64,000 bases of DNA from Sanderia malayensis (lineage: Eukaryota; Cnidaria; Scyphozoa; Semaeostomeae; Pelagiidae), in the NCBI GenBank assembly GCA_013076295.1, contig RQOL01000644.1, positions 22,640-86,639 of the forward strand. The letters run 5' to 3'. Positions 1 through 12,520 of this stretch are shown here, piece by piece. The notes beneath the pieces are model-generated. The model searched no databases. It saw nothing but the letters and a program-made list of their open reading frames with translations, and had not been told where the DNA came from. A program made the translations under genes and the position numbers. Numbering within the stretch: position 1 is the first letter of the stretch; each line of letters starts with the position of its first letter.

Positions 1-770
1 CGAAATATAAATATCATACAAATCACTAACCTTGACCAAGAAGATGAATATCCTAATGCGATGCTGGAATTCGAAAGCAAGATGAAGGTTGAAGTGAGGG
101 ACTGTAAAATAAAACAAACATATATTTAAAATCTTACAGCCTTCAATAAATCGAAAATGTATTTACGAAATATAAATATCATATAACCCTGACGAAGAAG
201 ATGAATATCCTAATGCGATGCTGGAATTCGAAAGCAAGATGAAGGTTGAAGTGAGGGACTGTAAAATAAAGCAAACATATATTTAAAATCTTACAGCCTT
301 CAATAAATCGAAAATGTATTTACGAAATATAAATATCATACAAATCACTAACCTTGACCAAGAAGATGAATATCCTAATGCGATGCTGGAATTCGAAAGC
401 AAGATGAAGGTTGAAGTGACGGACTGCAAAATAAAATATACATATATTTAAAATCGTACAGCCTTCAATAAATCGAAAATGTGTTTACGAAATATAAATA
501 TCATATAAATCACTAACCTTGACCAAGAAGATGAATATCCCGATGCGATGCTGGAATTTGAAGCCAAGATGCAGGTTGAAGTGACGGACTGGAAAGTAAA
601 ATATACATATATTTAAAAACGTACAGCCTTCAATAAATCGAAATTGCATTTAGGAAATATAAATATCATACAAATCACTAACCTTGACCAAGAAGATGAA
701 TATCCCGATGCGATGCTGGAATTTGAGGCCAAGATGAAGGTTGAAGTGACGGACTGTAAAAAATAACATA
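1..770 (-). repeat. Tandem array of five duplicated exon-like units
   Basis: Five units of about 165 bp (one is 157 bp) begin at 1, 166, 323, 488 and 653 and run off the left edge. On the minus strand each has a pyrimidine-rich tract ending in acag, a 71-nt body, then a donor of the form AAG|GTTAGT. The 71-nt bodies lie at 31-101, 188-258, 353-423, 518-588 and 683-753. In unit 2 the donor has drifted but GT remains. Each body is open in two reading frames. A diverged sixth donor-like copy starts near 840. Splice sites are present only on the minus strand, so that is the likely sense. Because 71 is not a multiple of 3, the units could not be spliced together in series. They are either alternative exons or duplicated dead exons. 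The parent gene lies outside the window or is unrecognised. Confidence 0.7.
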
Positions 771-1435
771 CATTGCTATAGCTTCCATCAACATTAAACA
801 AACATAGCTTTATCTTAACTAAATACATACTTAACTAACCTTGACAACGAACATGAAAATCAAAAACGGACTGAAGAATTTTAAAGGGTGAAGTCGTTTA
901 CAAAAGATGGATCATGAAAAGATTCTTTTCATAGATGCAAATTAGTTCAGTAAAGTAAGTTCCAATTGGTTAAAATCTTGCTCGCTTAGAAATCCAGGAT
1001 TGTCTTTTTTACAGACTCCTTGTCATGCAAACAAACCAAACATGTCCATCCATGGAAATTGCAATTAGAACGACTCCTCATAAGGTCAGTCAAGCCTTTC
1101 ATAAGAATTAAAACTAAATTGGAGATTGTTTTTGAGTGAACGTGCTGTGGCAAGCGTAGCTACATGTCCAGTTAAATAAAAAAGCAATTAATACAATCAA
1201 TGGCTTCAAGGATTGCAATTTGAAAATATGAATGCTTTTTCCATTGCTCAGAAGAATAAGAAAAATTATCAGCCGAACTATTTTTGTCGAGTTCTTTTCA
1301 ATTCTAGACACTCCCTCCTGATTCTAAGGCATTCCACAAAACTTGGTAAACAGGCACTGAAATTTGAAATCATGATCAAATTTCACTAAAATGTCGACAT
1401 GCAGGCATTTTTAGAGAATTGTTGTTGTATGAAAG
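771..1435. other. No gene seen
   Basis: This stretch is AT-rich. It contains the diverged sixth copy of the array's donor end near 839-880. I see no other coding or repeat signal, and the short open frames lack codon bias or recognisable motifs. Confidence 0.4.
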
Positions 1436-1503
1436 TAGTCAAAGTAATCGAATTAGATAGAATTCGAATTACACGAGTTCGAACTATGCAGATTTGACTG
1501 TGG
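1436..1503. repeat. pogo/Tigger-type terminal fragment
   Basis: The segment repeats the attcgaa words and ends in a degenerate ttgactg. It matches the right end of the better preserved element at 8849-9822. No partner end was found, so it is a solo relic. Confidence 0.45.
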
Positions 1504-2699
1504 TGATATTGTCGCTGCGACATGCTTTTAGCTTATCTTTCCTACTTCATCTACACTACACAATGAAAGATAACGACTTTTGTCATAACGAGTTTGAAGT
1601 CAACATCGTAGCTAATAAGATTGAAATTATTAGAAACGGAGGCATCCAGCAATTACATTGTTCATTCTTAGCAGAAAAGCAATTTAATTCCATTTATCCA
1701 TTTATTCGTCTAAAATAATTAGAAAATGCCGCCACTTTTCCAGTCTTCAAGTACTAAAGCTTTGAAATCCCAACCTTTTTACTATGATGAAAGAATTATA
1801 ATGGATAAATGTTGTTGCAGTTGTTATGCTTTTACCTCCTTTTGGCGTCAGCAATTGCGAAAGAGAGACCAACTTACTTTTGGCCCTTGGGTTGACAAGC
1901 AATCTAGCCCCAGAGGATATTGACCACGTCAAAGAGTTCATATGCTCAACTGCCTATTCTGGTATAATGCCTAATGACTTTGTTGAAACTAGGATTCGCA
2001 TATATAAGGAACTTAAACATAAGCCTTCATTGCTATTACCTCCACCGGACCAAGACTCCGTCCACCATACGAATGGCATTATTCCAGCAATTTTATGATC
2101 GATCAACTAGATTTTAAGAATTTCGGGTTGGAAAATTAAAAATTCAAAAGTACAGCCGCCAGTTTTGTTTGCGGGAGTCAATTTTCTCCTGTAAGAAATG
2201 TGCAGCGAAAGAAAAAGGAGCCTGTTTCAGAAGCGAACGAGGCATTTGGCATTGCAGATCTGCAAGCACAATGTAAAAAAGCAAGAGAGAAAAGACTACC
2301 ATGAGTAAGGCGAAAATCAAAGGGAAAGAGAAATGGTTTAAAAGCAAAACAAGATAAACAACAAGCATCGACCGACAAGCAAATCTGTTTGTGACCAATC
2401 ATAAAAAGGCGCTAACGAAAATGATTCTTAGTTAAGTGAAAGCAAGGAGAGCAAATGGGAGGTCTCCGTTTTTATATCAAGTGATAGCTCATGAGACGAA
2501 TGGCTGCCATAAAATATTAGTGAAGTTTTTTCGCTGAAAATTTTTCTATACACTTTAATTTATTTTATCTTGGTTTCAGCAATGTTGATATTACCCGCTA
2601 ATTTTGATGACTTATTAGCTTTTATTTTACAAGTTGATGTCTAATTGAAGAATAAATTGCTACAGAAAAGCATTTTTAATGAGTTCTTACTAGTGGAAT
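1504..2699. other. Anonymous region with one faint coding fragment
   Basis: An open frame at 1826-2098 (+) could encode about 90 residues, with the segment ETRIRIYKELKHK followed by LLPPPDQDS. That phrase looks like peptides found in repetitive-element proteins of invertebrates, but I cannot name the family. There are no splice sites or partner exons that I can support. Confidence 0.25.
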
Positions 2700-2890
2700 A
2701 CAATTTACAATCATGTCTGCATGATTCTAACTCGTGTAGTTCGAACTTTACCTATTTCGAACGGAATTCTCCGTTCCTAAGGATCACTATTATATAAGTA
2801 AACCTCTACAATTCGAATATGTTGTAATTCGAACATTTTCACGCTTCCCTAGGGTGTTCAACCTAAACAGAGTTGATTCTACAACACAAG
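2700..2890. repeat. Short pogo/Tigger-type MITE relic
   Basis: The left part repeats taactcgtgtagttcgaac and the right part ends in cagagttgatt. These match the two ends of the element at 8849-9822 with several substitutions, in inverted order. The ends have decayed, so the exact boundaries and the TA target duplication are uncertain. Confidence 0.45.
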
Positions 2891-4317
2891 TTTCACCCCA
2901 AATTGTTAAAAAATGGATTTCTCTAAAAATCGGGGGGTAATGTCAGGAATTCAGACACCCTACACATTATGTAAACTCAGTTTTTCAAACATTTCTTTGG
3001 CTGAAATCAACTTGAAATGCTTTCCATCAATGAGATGGTATATGTAGTTCAATATTTGTGCCAATGTTTCGGTAATATTCGAGAATTCAGGTAATTTAAT
3101 TTTTTTTACCCACTGAATCGTAACATCTTCGACTGCCCATATCTCCTCAACTGTTCATGTTAAAGATAAAGTTCCTTTATATTTTTTGCATAACTCTTTA
3201 TGCTCCTTCTAAATATGTATTCAGATTTACAATATAAGATAGTTGATTTTTTTCTGACCGTGACTAATTGTGCAATACTTTGATGAACGATGACGTGACC
3301 CCCGTCACTTTTTCGAAATGTCCCATCTCGGATTTCTGATCCTCTTTGCCTTGGCTTTCATATAAAACATTAAAATTTAAGGTTACCCTTTTTGTTAGTT
3401 TGTAGGGGATAATTCCCTGTCTAACTAGGTATAATGCACATGCTTGCTTGAATAAGAGATTGTCCATTTAAATTTACAACCTTTTGATGTAAAAGGTGAT
3501 GGTAATTGTTTCTTCAGAGCAGTTTCATTGTTTTGGAAACTGAAAGTTTTTTAACCTTGATGAAACAAGATCGAAAACTGAAGTCAAAATGTTTGCTTGA
3601 GTGGTGTCAAAACAAATGTTTTTTGAATTTGCTGCGTTCAATCCTGAAAATTAAATCCAGGGTATTCAGTTTTGCTCAAGGTAAACTTTTAGGCTCGCGA
3701 GTTTGACTTTAATTTGATATTACTTTCTTCAGTTTGTGGATAATACAGTGAAATAAAAGCCATCTGTCGCGAGTCCCCTCAAGGTTCCTTTGATGTGATT
3801 ACTGGTCTCTCTTTCTATTTATTTTGATGCATATTTGATAGTTCCTTACCATAATTTCGGGTGAAAGTCCAGTTCTCTCTGTGTCATACGAAGCATTAGC
3901 CTCAAGTCTGAACATTACTCCAGATATCGACGAACTAGAAGAAATTGGGGATTTCGATTGGGATTTCCGCCATTTGAGCGATACTTGTGCCACTTTTCGC
4001 ACTGATGACGTCATCAATTATTTTGCTGCTCTATTATCTAAGCAAAATCGCGCAAACTATATATCATTCGAATCGCAATAAGCAATCGATTGGTACCATT
4101 TTTATCGAGTTTCTATGTATGTAAGCGCAGCTGTGCATGTTTTTGCATACGAAAAATGGTCCTCTGTGACGTCATCAAAAAGTGCAACTTCCGGTTGAAA
4201 TTTCAAAGGGCCCATCTCGGATTTGGAATCAGCATGGTCGAGTTGCTATTATTATGAAATAAAATTTAAAGTTAGGTTGAAGTTCAGATTGTTGGAGAAA
4301 ATTCCCTGCCTAATAGT
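2891..4317. other. No supported gene
   Basis: This is an AT-rich stretch. An acidic open frame at 3881-4081 (+) reads like a protein (for example DELEEIGDFDWDFRHL) but has no start context, splice sites or family I recognise. Nothing else stands out. Confidence 0.25.
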
Positions 4318-5240
4318 TAGGCTAAGACATTTCATTTATGGTCATGTCTTGTTAAGCCTGCAAAAACATTTGAAAATAGTATGTACATGCTTTGGCATAA
4401 TGTAAAATCGTTACCGTAATGAGACTAAGTAAATTAGGTACGGTCATTTGTAATATATACTCCTCACAAACCGGGATATTGGCATTGCATATTTCTGATA
4501 TGTTGATTCCTTGGGCAAATGTCCCTCCCACCCTCATTCATCCAAGAGCAGGGCTGCCAGATTTGAAACTTCAAATATGCGATTTTTTTGAAAAGATTAC
4601 GTCAAATCAGGCTAACATATGCCAATTTAAAAATCCTCCACAGAGACATTGTATAGTTGCAGAGAAGATCATGTTACCCCTGTTTCTTGAGACAAGCATG
4701 TTGAAGCATATATCACCTCCGGATTAAACAAGTCTATCATTCTCTCTGTTATAACAAATTGTGTCCAGCATTTGTCCCCAAAATGCAATTTCGTGCAAAT
4801 GAAGAGTATGGCCTCCAACATCCTAAGACTCATTCTATTACGTTGGTTTGTCTCAACGTTTGTTCGTAAGAGAATATTTGCTCAACCACAACGTTGCTAG
4901 TTTGGGCAGTCAAACAGAGGAGAGCATATGACGGAAGGTCTAAAAATGTTGGCTCCTTCAAGATGATTCCGTATTTAAAAAAAAAATAGGTCCAAACTGC
5001 CACTGCTTCTGTCGGAATTCCGTTCTAGAAAACCTCTTCCTCTCCCCAGTTGGTAAATAATATCTTTCGATATTATTCCTCGATTTCCTGCAGCCATTAG
5101 ATGTTGCACCGGCAGCTACTGCAAGGTTTTACTGCATGGAGGAATTCGTTGAAAACATTCGTATCCAAAAAAATTCGCCAGTTTGAAGCCAGAAAGCAGA
5201 CAAACGCCGGAATCTTTCTCAACTTGGAAAAGTTATGTTG
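4318..5240 (+). repeat. Dispersed repeat, copy 1, interrupted
   Basis: Bases 4318-4560 are similar over most of their length to 19401-19670, sharing tccctcccaccctcattcat. The continuation of the repeat (aatctttctcaacttgg) is found only at about 5203-5240. Copy 1 is therefore split by about 640 bp relative to copy 2, or copy 2 has lost that segment. Confidence 0.55.
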
Positions 5241-7279
5241 ATGATTTATTTTTGCCCACGCGGAAGCGCGATAGCGCTTCCGTGAGGGTTTGTAGTCCGC
5301 CGCGCAGGAAAGTTTTTCAAAGTTGTACTTGGAGATGAGTCAGCAAAATTTTACACCACTGCTTATTGTGACGTAGAACAATAAGGTGCATTGTTGTATT
5401 GTTGAAGATTTTTCAAAGAATCGAGGATTGTTATATCAGCCAATGAAAAGTGAGAATTGAGAATATCAATCAAGTGAAAAATCCAATTTTCTGAAATTTT
5501 CCAGCAGAGAACATTTCGAATTTTAAATGCTGCAGAGAACTGTTTCTGTCTACATATATATTTGAAGCAACTTGTCAGTCATGTACAAGCTTCACATTTA
5601 GTAGAACAATTGAAATTTTTGTAAATTACATCAGCCGTTCACATGTTTTGTCATCTGGATTTGATTTGCATGATTGGCCTAGGTATCTTTGTTAATTCAA
5701 ACTGTCAGGTCTGCAATGCCCAAATTGTCAAATTGTCAAATTGTCTCAAGGGAAATTGCTATGACTACTTTCACACCTGCAAAAGTTCTTTTTGTAGAAT
5801 TTGCTTCTGATGCCATGAACATATTAAAATTCTTTGACCATATAGTTATTCATCATTTTCGATTTGAACTAAGAGGGGCTGCTAGGTGTTTTCATGGCCA
5901 TTTAACATGTGCCACAAAGAGTAGTCTTGGTATGAACTTTATTGATGATCTTTGTGACACAATAAAAATTTTGCAAACCACAACAGCCCTTTCATAGTCT
6001 CCTGCATGGCTGGTTTTTTGCAATTTATGTGCAGAATAGGTATCAGTCAGCTCAAGATTCTATGATAAAAACATTTCAAGACAATGCAGCTCACATTGAC
6101 AGAAATGAAAAACATGGCTCAAAACTCAAATGGCCACTTTTGTCTGACAAAAATGCTTGTTCCCTAAAGAGGAAAATGAATGAATTTTCTGAAGATTAAC
6201 AACTGTCACTACATTGTAATATTAAAATCCAAAAGTTATCATCTTAAAATGTAAACAAACAGCATGTTGGCAAAAAGGATAGGTCATCAGGTAAAAGGAA
6301 TAGGCTGCCTTACCACAGAAAATACTACCAGGAGAAAAAGATGACTACAAGAAAGCCTCGAGTTATTATTCAAACTGACAAGAGCAAGTCGCAAAGTTTA
6401 TTCAAAACCAACAAGCAAATTTTCAAAGACAATAAGTTAAAGAACACTACATCAACACATTGCAAATCCTCAAATGAATTTTCAACAGAGTGCTTCAATA
6501 GATGTGACACGGCCCTGCATGTCACATCAGGAACAATGGCTTTCCTTTGTCCCAAAGCTGGTAGTTCACAAAAAAATTTGCACCATTTTTGTCGGACAAT
6601 GGCAAACTTTCAAGAACAGCATTTGTGATTGGTTAATGAAACAATGCTACAGTATGAACACTAACCACAACCCTACCACAACCTTTGTATTTTATGTGAA
6701 TCAATTGTTCCCAAGAACCAATCAGGAATAGCTCATTTTGAAAGTTAAGCAATACTATCTTTGTTCCAAAACTGGTCGTTTTTTATGGCAAGTTCCCGCG
6801 GTTATGTTTGTTGAGTTTCGCGGAATATTTTCAACATGATGTATCACTGGGGATCTTTCTCCCAAAACTGGTAGTTTCGATCAACTATTGTTTCTGAAAG
6901 CAACTGGCAATTGTACCTATGGAAGTACAAATATTCCAAAACCGGTTGGCGGACAAAGGTAGAACCCAGTGGTAGAACCGCTTATGCCAAACACGGGGTG
7001 AAATATTTTACAGTACTTGCCGTTACCCTGCTTTTCTTCTCATTTCTGCGTTTGAAACGTGGGCATTGAATAGCAGCAGCTATTTCTAGTTTTAAACCGA
7101 TTGACGACCTGCGTAAAAAATACTGTGGCGAAGCTCTATTTTGAAATGACGACATTGATGATCAACTTGAAAACGACTATGTTGAAGTTCTGCAGAACAG
7201 TTCATTACTTGACCTGACAACCACAATATTCAATAATTGCGACCAAAAGCTGTATTAATTGTTTCCATAACTATTAACA
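5241..7279. other. Gene-poor stretch with a GC-rich hairpin
   Basis: A perfect 9-bp stem with a 4-base loop lies at 5261-5282 (cggaagcgc paired with gcgcttccg). Open frames at 5689-5997 and 6341-6628 (+) have no motif, start context or splice partners that I can defend. No known element ends were recognised. Confidence 0.3.
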
Positions 7280-7281
7280 TA

Positions 7282-7489
7282 CACTCTTTTTTATAAGAAC
7301 ACACTTTATAAGAAGACTCAAGGTGATTTTTCGATTTTCTCACTCCAACAAAACAAAACCAAGCAAATTCTAAACAAAATTGCACTGCACTGTGTGTAGT
7401 TTCCCTTATAGCATTCGAGCCTCAAATTATAAAAAAATTAAGAACATCGAGCCTCGGCAAAAATTATCTGCTTTTATAAAAAAAGAGTG
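7282..7489. mobile_element. MITE with TA target duplication
   Basis: The inverted ends are cactctttttt at the left and aaaaaaagagtg at the right, flanked by TA on both sides (7280-7281 and 7490-7491). The element is 208 bp and non-coding. A TA duplication and short ends suggest a Tc1/mariner-type parent. Related words occur near 57795 and in the MITE at 59601-59999. Confidence 0.65.
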
Positions 7490-7491
7490 TA

Positions 7492-8846
7492 ATTTGCTTG
7501 TTGAGGATGTTGCTTTTTTCTAAAATGTAGACTCAGCTTCAATTGATTGCTCTATTGTTCGTACAAAGCTGTGACCTTTACAGAGAGCGGGCTTTAAAAA
7601 GTTAGTGGCATCCAGTGCTTGACCTCTACCAACGTTTTACCGTTCTTACTTGGCCGGAACGTTGTTTTCGCTAATCATTCCATAATTTTGTTTCAACTTT
7701 TTGAAGGCTGAATTAATTTACTAGTTACAGTTGAACCTCGTGTAAATCAGTTCTAATAAGGGCTTTTAAAGTCAAATGCTGTAGTTCTTAGATAAAGTTT
7801 TGCAGAAAGTAATACGATGTGAAAAATATTGCCAATGTAGTTACCCCGGCCAGAATTTTCATTTTGCATTGTTTATCAATAGGCCATATGGCCCTTCTTG
7901 CGGTGAAAGGATGAACTACCTTTGACCATGTGGTAAATAACATAAATTTTTATTGTGTTTCGGCAAGCGGGATAATTATTTTCATATAATTTTCAATTTT
8001 TTTGTTTGACTTTTCAAGGTGGTTTTATTTTGTAACGAAAGAGCGTAAGTTTCTCACACAATTTTTTCATACCGGGTGTCCCAAAAGCGAAGTTGCTTGC
8101 AGTGCTATTTCTCAAAACTCAAGTGCCCCAAAAATAAAAATTAAGAAATAAAATAATAAATTTATTTAAAAAAATAAATTTATGTTGATGATCTATTTGG
8201 AATTCTTTACATTGATGATCAATTTGAAAATAACTATAATCGTTCGCCTAGTCATTCACTAAGTAACTGCTAAAAATCAACCCTCTTTGTTTCATGCATA
8301 AGCTTTTACATGTGACCTCAGGTTTTCCGGTTTCTTACGCTCGTAACAAAAGGCCATCCCATGGAAGGATTTGTCTGGAGCGTACAGGGACAATCATCCC
8401 TCTTGCCTACATAAATCTGATAGATCTCTTCATTTTACCTTTCTTCTTTCTAGCTTCTTCTGGCGTTACTGGTTAACCAACAGCCATGGAACTGGTAGGC
8501 TCCATGAAACTATAATCTCTTTTGCGGAAAAGTTGATGACTTTGGTTTTTTCTATCTTGTAATTTTAGATTTGCAAAGAAGAACCCTGATGACTATAAAT
8601 TTGCCTGGCATGTTTTTATATTGAAATATCTGGCTGATCCTGTGGCTCAAGCTATCGAGGAAGCGTTTTCCAGTTTTTCTCCTTGTCAGACTTCTTATTG
8701 CAACAAATTTGTAGTGCATATTTGTATTCGCCTATAAGGTATGGTATCTATTTGTTTAATCACATCCAACATTTCAGGCGATGCTCAGAGATGTTCAGTA
8801 TTGCTGAGCTTCTTGTGGTATAATTTTAAAGCTTTTCCATTTAAAA
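7492..8846. other. Gene-poor stretch with a solo transposon end
   Basis: At 8072-8090 is the sequence accgggtgtcccaaaa, which recurs at about 14575 before a different sequence. It looks like a mariner-type terminal repeat with no partner nearby. No gene is supported. Confidence 0.35.
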
Positions 8847-8848
8847 TA

Positions 8849-9822
8849 CAGTCAACTCTGTCTAATTCGAACTCGTGTAATTCGAACTTTTACTAATTCG
8901 AAGCAAATTCTGTTGTCCCTTGAAAAATTCCTAACAAACCCTTATAAAAAAACCTCTATAATTCGAACCTCTGTAATTCGAACTTTCTGTAATTCGACCA
9001 TTTATTTTTGTCCCTTCAAAGAAAAAACCTCTGTAATTCGAACTTTGTGTTAATCTCAGTTAATTACCTGATGACAGAACTTCTTTTTTTGCTCTTGTCT
9101 CTGGCAAGCCTATTGAACCTTGCGTCATTGGGCAAATTGACGCAAATTGACTTACTGGGACTTAGTACGGGATGCCAGACAGTGATTTTTACGACCCAGC
9201 TTAAGCGTGGCACTTTCTAGAAGTTAGATTCGATCAGTCGAACTTTATCAATGGAACTAATTAAAGTACCCAAACCTGTCAAGCTCATTCAAGATGCAGA
9301 GGAGGTATTAAGGCCAATATAAACGAAATTTCAATTCCCTTCGATGCTGAACTGCCGGTTATTGTTACACAAAATTGGAGCGTTCTATTTCATGAAAAAG
9401 GTTATCACGTGTGTGTACCAAAGTGTATGAAGACCTGTATAATTATTAAAGCTTTAGAAGCTAAAAGACAACCAGAGAACCCAGCGGATAAATATGCCGT
9501 GGGTGTGCTCAAAGATGACAAAGTTTGGGGCACTTAGACAAAGGCAGTAATGGAGGCTTTGCAAAACAATTTTCCATGTTGTGACGTAATCCATATATTT
9601 TTGTTTTCTATTATAATAATTAATAAACTGTTTTGCTTCTTTAAAATGCCTTTAGTTCATAACAATGGTCATAAAAATATAGTTTATGGCCATAAAACGG
9701 AGATATGGGGGTAACTAGGGGTAAAATATGGCACTTACGTGAAAACTCGTATAATTCGAACTTTCTATAATTCGAACAAATTTGGATTCCCCCATAGAGT
9801 TCGAATTAGACAGAGTTGACTG
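8849..9822. mobile_element. pogo/Tigger-type element, 974 bp
   Basis: The ends are inverted copies beginning CAGTCAACTCTGTC and continuing with taattcgaactc. They are flanked by the TA dinucleotide (8847-8848 and 9823-9824) expected for this superfamily. Many attcgaac words line both ends. There is no transposase. Around 9390-9540 (+) a decayed peptide resembling a HIRAN-type domain can be read (ending in a phrase like NPADKYAVGVLKDDKVWGHL before a stop). It may be captured host or transposon sequence; that family guess is uncertain. Confidence 0.75.
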
Positions 9823-9824
9823 TA

Positions 9825-11280
9825 AGAGTGTGTTGTTTGTATCATTTAATAATAAATTATAAGGTATATAAATTTATTGAAGGACGTTTCAAGATTTGGG
9901 TGAAGAAATACTATGAAGATCATTTTTCCGCCAGCGTTGCAGGTTTACTTTTTGTGTGAAAGGTGGCTAAAAGTATCTCAACTTTGCGGCCGCGCCTCTG
10001 GTAATTAAAGCAAGACTCACATGTTAATTTTGCAAAGCAAAGCGTTTTTGGAACGTTTCTATCAGCAAGAGTTTACATGGGGTTTCACTGTTACTAGCAA
10101 ATTAATTTAGGCTTCAAAGGGTCAACATGCAAGGCCCGGTACCAAAAAACTAAAGTCAGATGAACCTGTCAGGATTACAGAGCTGGAAGTCAAACTTTCA
10201 GGTAAACGTCACAAACATTTTACCGTTATATTCGGCAGTCTTGTCATCCGTGAAATAGGTCATGCTTCAGCATAAACAAGCCCAAGCCCAATTAATATAT
10301 TTTTGGCCCGATCTGCACTCAGTTGCAATATACACAGCCTTGAAGCAAGACAGCTTTTTGTCTGAATTCAAGTACAGGCTCAGCAGCAAGTGTTGGTGAC
10401 AGACAAAGATGAAGTTTCTTTTGTTTTTTCCGTAAGTTTCTTTTTGTCAGTAGGTTTAATAAATCGCGACACAAACAATTCATAATCACACCTCTATCTT
10501 AATTTAATCTTCAATTGTAGGGTTTTGTGAAACTCAAACATTTCACACTGTTCAGAAGCTTTTAGCTTTTACATGTTGTAGGGCGTATTTTAATGTCGAA
10601 CGTAATTTGGTGGAACATTGTCCGCTAACTCAAATTCTAAGAATTTCTTCACAAAATAATTCACGAAATTTATTGTCTTTTCATTTTTGTAAATTTTATT
10701 CAATTTGGTTAGAAGAAAACAAATGTGATCAACCAATCAAGATTTGAAACCTGTGCTTTTGTGCTCTGCTTTGCAACGTAATATGTTATATTTGGAAAGA
10801 AGTAAAAACTCTTCAATTAGACATTTCGTCAAGTATTTTCTAAAACATCATCCACACAATTCGCACCTGTCAAGGTCACATGATTAAAAGTAAATTTTCA
10901 GGTTTAAAACTACAAACAATTTACTGCTTTACTAAGACTTCTTGTCATCGATAACAAGATCTTGGTTTTACCATCAACAAATGCATTCAATTCACTTTTT
11001 TGACCATTGTATACTCAGTTTTCATCAGCTGTGTCATTCATAACTTTGGATTTTTCTTAACTTTGAATTCTCATCAGTTGTGCCATTCATAACTCTGCTT
11101 TCCTTGGTATTTATTATTTTTATATATTCATGCATCAATGATTAAACTACAAAATTGATTACGACGATCTCTACATCATTCGTTCGTTTGTTCGTCTCTC
11201 GGTACATGTTGAATGCGCAAGAGGCTCGCAATACCGCTGCAGTGGGTGAGATTTCATGCTCACCATTTCACGCGTCTATG
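9825..11280. other. No gene seen
   Basis: AT-rich sequence with a small imperfect direct repeat at about 11020-11098 (catcagctgtgtcattcataac and a variant). No coding signal is supported. Confidence 0.35.
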
Positions 11281-11726
11281 GTTTTCTCCATAGAGATAGG
11301 ATATAAGATAATCTAGAGTGTTAACGGCCGATACTCCTTCTGTGTAGCGGGTGAAGCCAAATTTTCCAGCAAGCCACCCTCCAACAAAATGGCGGACAAA
11401 ACTCCACAGCTGGAGCTCCTACATTTGGAATACAAATATACGGATACTGAAATATGCTCTTTAGCTATTTTCTTTACTATTTGCATTGCATGGCTATCCA
11501 GCGTTCCGTGTTCATTTGGCTCAAGACATTGCTTTTCAAGATGTGGAAAAATTTTATCAAGTTTCCATGCTAGTTCATGAACACACAGGAGAACCATTTT
11601 TTTGCACAGACCTTCTTCAGATGTGATACGTTTGGCAGAATTTAAAACATGCATGCTGAAAAACTTTTCCTTGAAACCTTGAAAAGAAAAACATTTCTTA
11701 ATATATAAGGCTGCTATGGCTTGCTA

Positions 11727-11761
11727 TTATTATTTTATTATTATTATTATTATTATTATTG
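11727..11761. repeat. (ATT)n microsatellite
   Basis: An uninterrupted run of about ten att/tta triplets lies inside the P element, just upstream (minus strand) of its last coding segment. Confidence 0.85.
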
Positions 11762-12164
11762 TTAATTAACCCTTAAATTTTTCCATTTCTAAGTCGTCAC
11801 GTAAACAGTCACATTTGCAATAGATGCACTGAATGTCTGTGCTGCTAGCTTTACACTCATCTTATGTTGATGCCATTGAAAATGGTTAGAGTTTAGCTTA
11901 TTTGCAAGACTAAATCCTTCTTTTTCTTGAATTGCATGGAGCTCTTCAAAATATCGCCATTGAACCCTGCCTTTTTGTATCTTATCACCCATCTTGATTT
12001 CTTTCCAATCAGCTCTAAAAATCAGGTATAATTGTTATCACTCAGTAGCAAGTTTATCAGGATTTTCAGTAGGATTAAATAGCATACTGATACTTACAGT
12101 GTGTTTCTAAGTAATTTCAACATGTGGCAAATGTCGAATATTGCATGTACTAAACAGTCACAGG

Positions 12165-12520
12165 CAGTGGTGATTTCTAAAAAAATTAACAAGGGGGGCT
12201 CCAAAAGCAAAATCTCCAGAGTGGGTGTGGCTTTTTGTGACCACACCCATGTTTTCAAACCAGACCAAACAATGGTTTATAAACCTTTAAAGGAATAGAA
12301 ACAGCTAAAGAAGACACCAACCATACGAGAATTAACATCTGGCATGCAACGGACATCAGAATCTTTACAAATGAGGCCTTTAAACTTTAACTTCTCGATA
12401 ACGAGAAATTTCGCAGAGCACAAACACAGAGATTGTTTGGGGAGGCTGCGCCCCCCAAAGTCAGGATATATTTTAACAAGGGGGGCTCCGCCCCCCTGCG
12501 CCCCCTAGAAATCACCACTG
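12165..12520. mobile_element. hAT-like MITE nested in the P element
   Basis: The 15-bp inverted ends read CAGTGGTGATTTCTA at the left and its complement at the right. They are flanked by gtcacagg (12157-12164) and gtcacatg (12521-12528), an 8-bp duplication with one mismatch. The CAG-start and 8-bp site fit the hAT superfamily. It is 356 bp, non-coding, rich in gggggctcc runs, and interrupts the P-element transposase. Confidence 0.82.

Noticed and set aside
1..770. CRISPR-like regular repetition
   Set aside because: Units are 157-165 bp with no unique spacers, and they carry eukaryotic splice sites. The surrounding DNA is animal-like.
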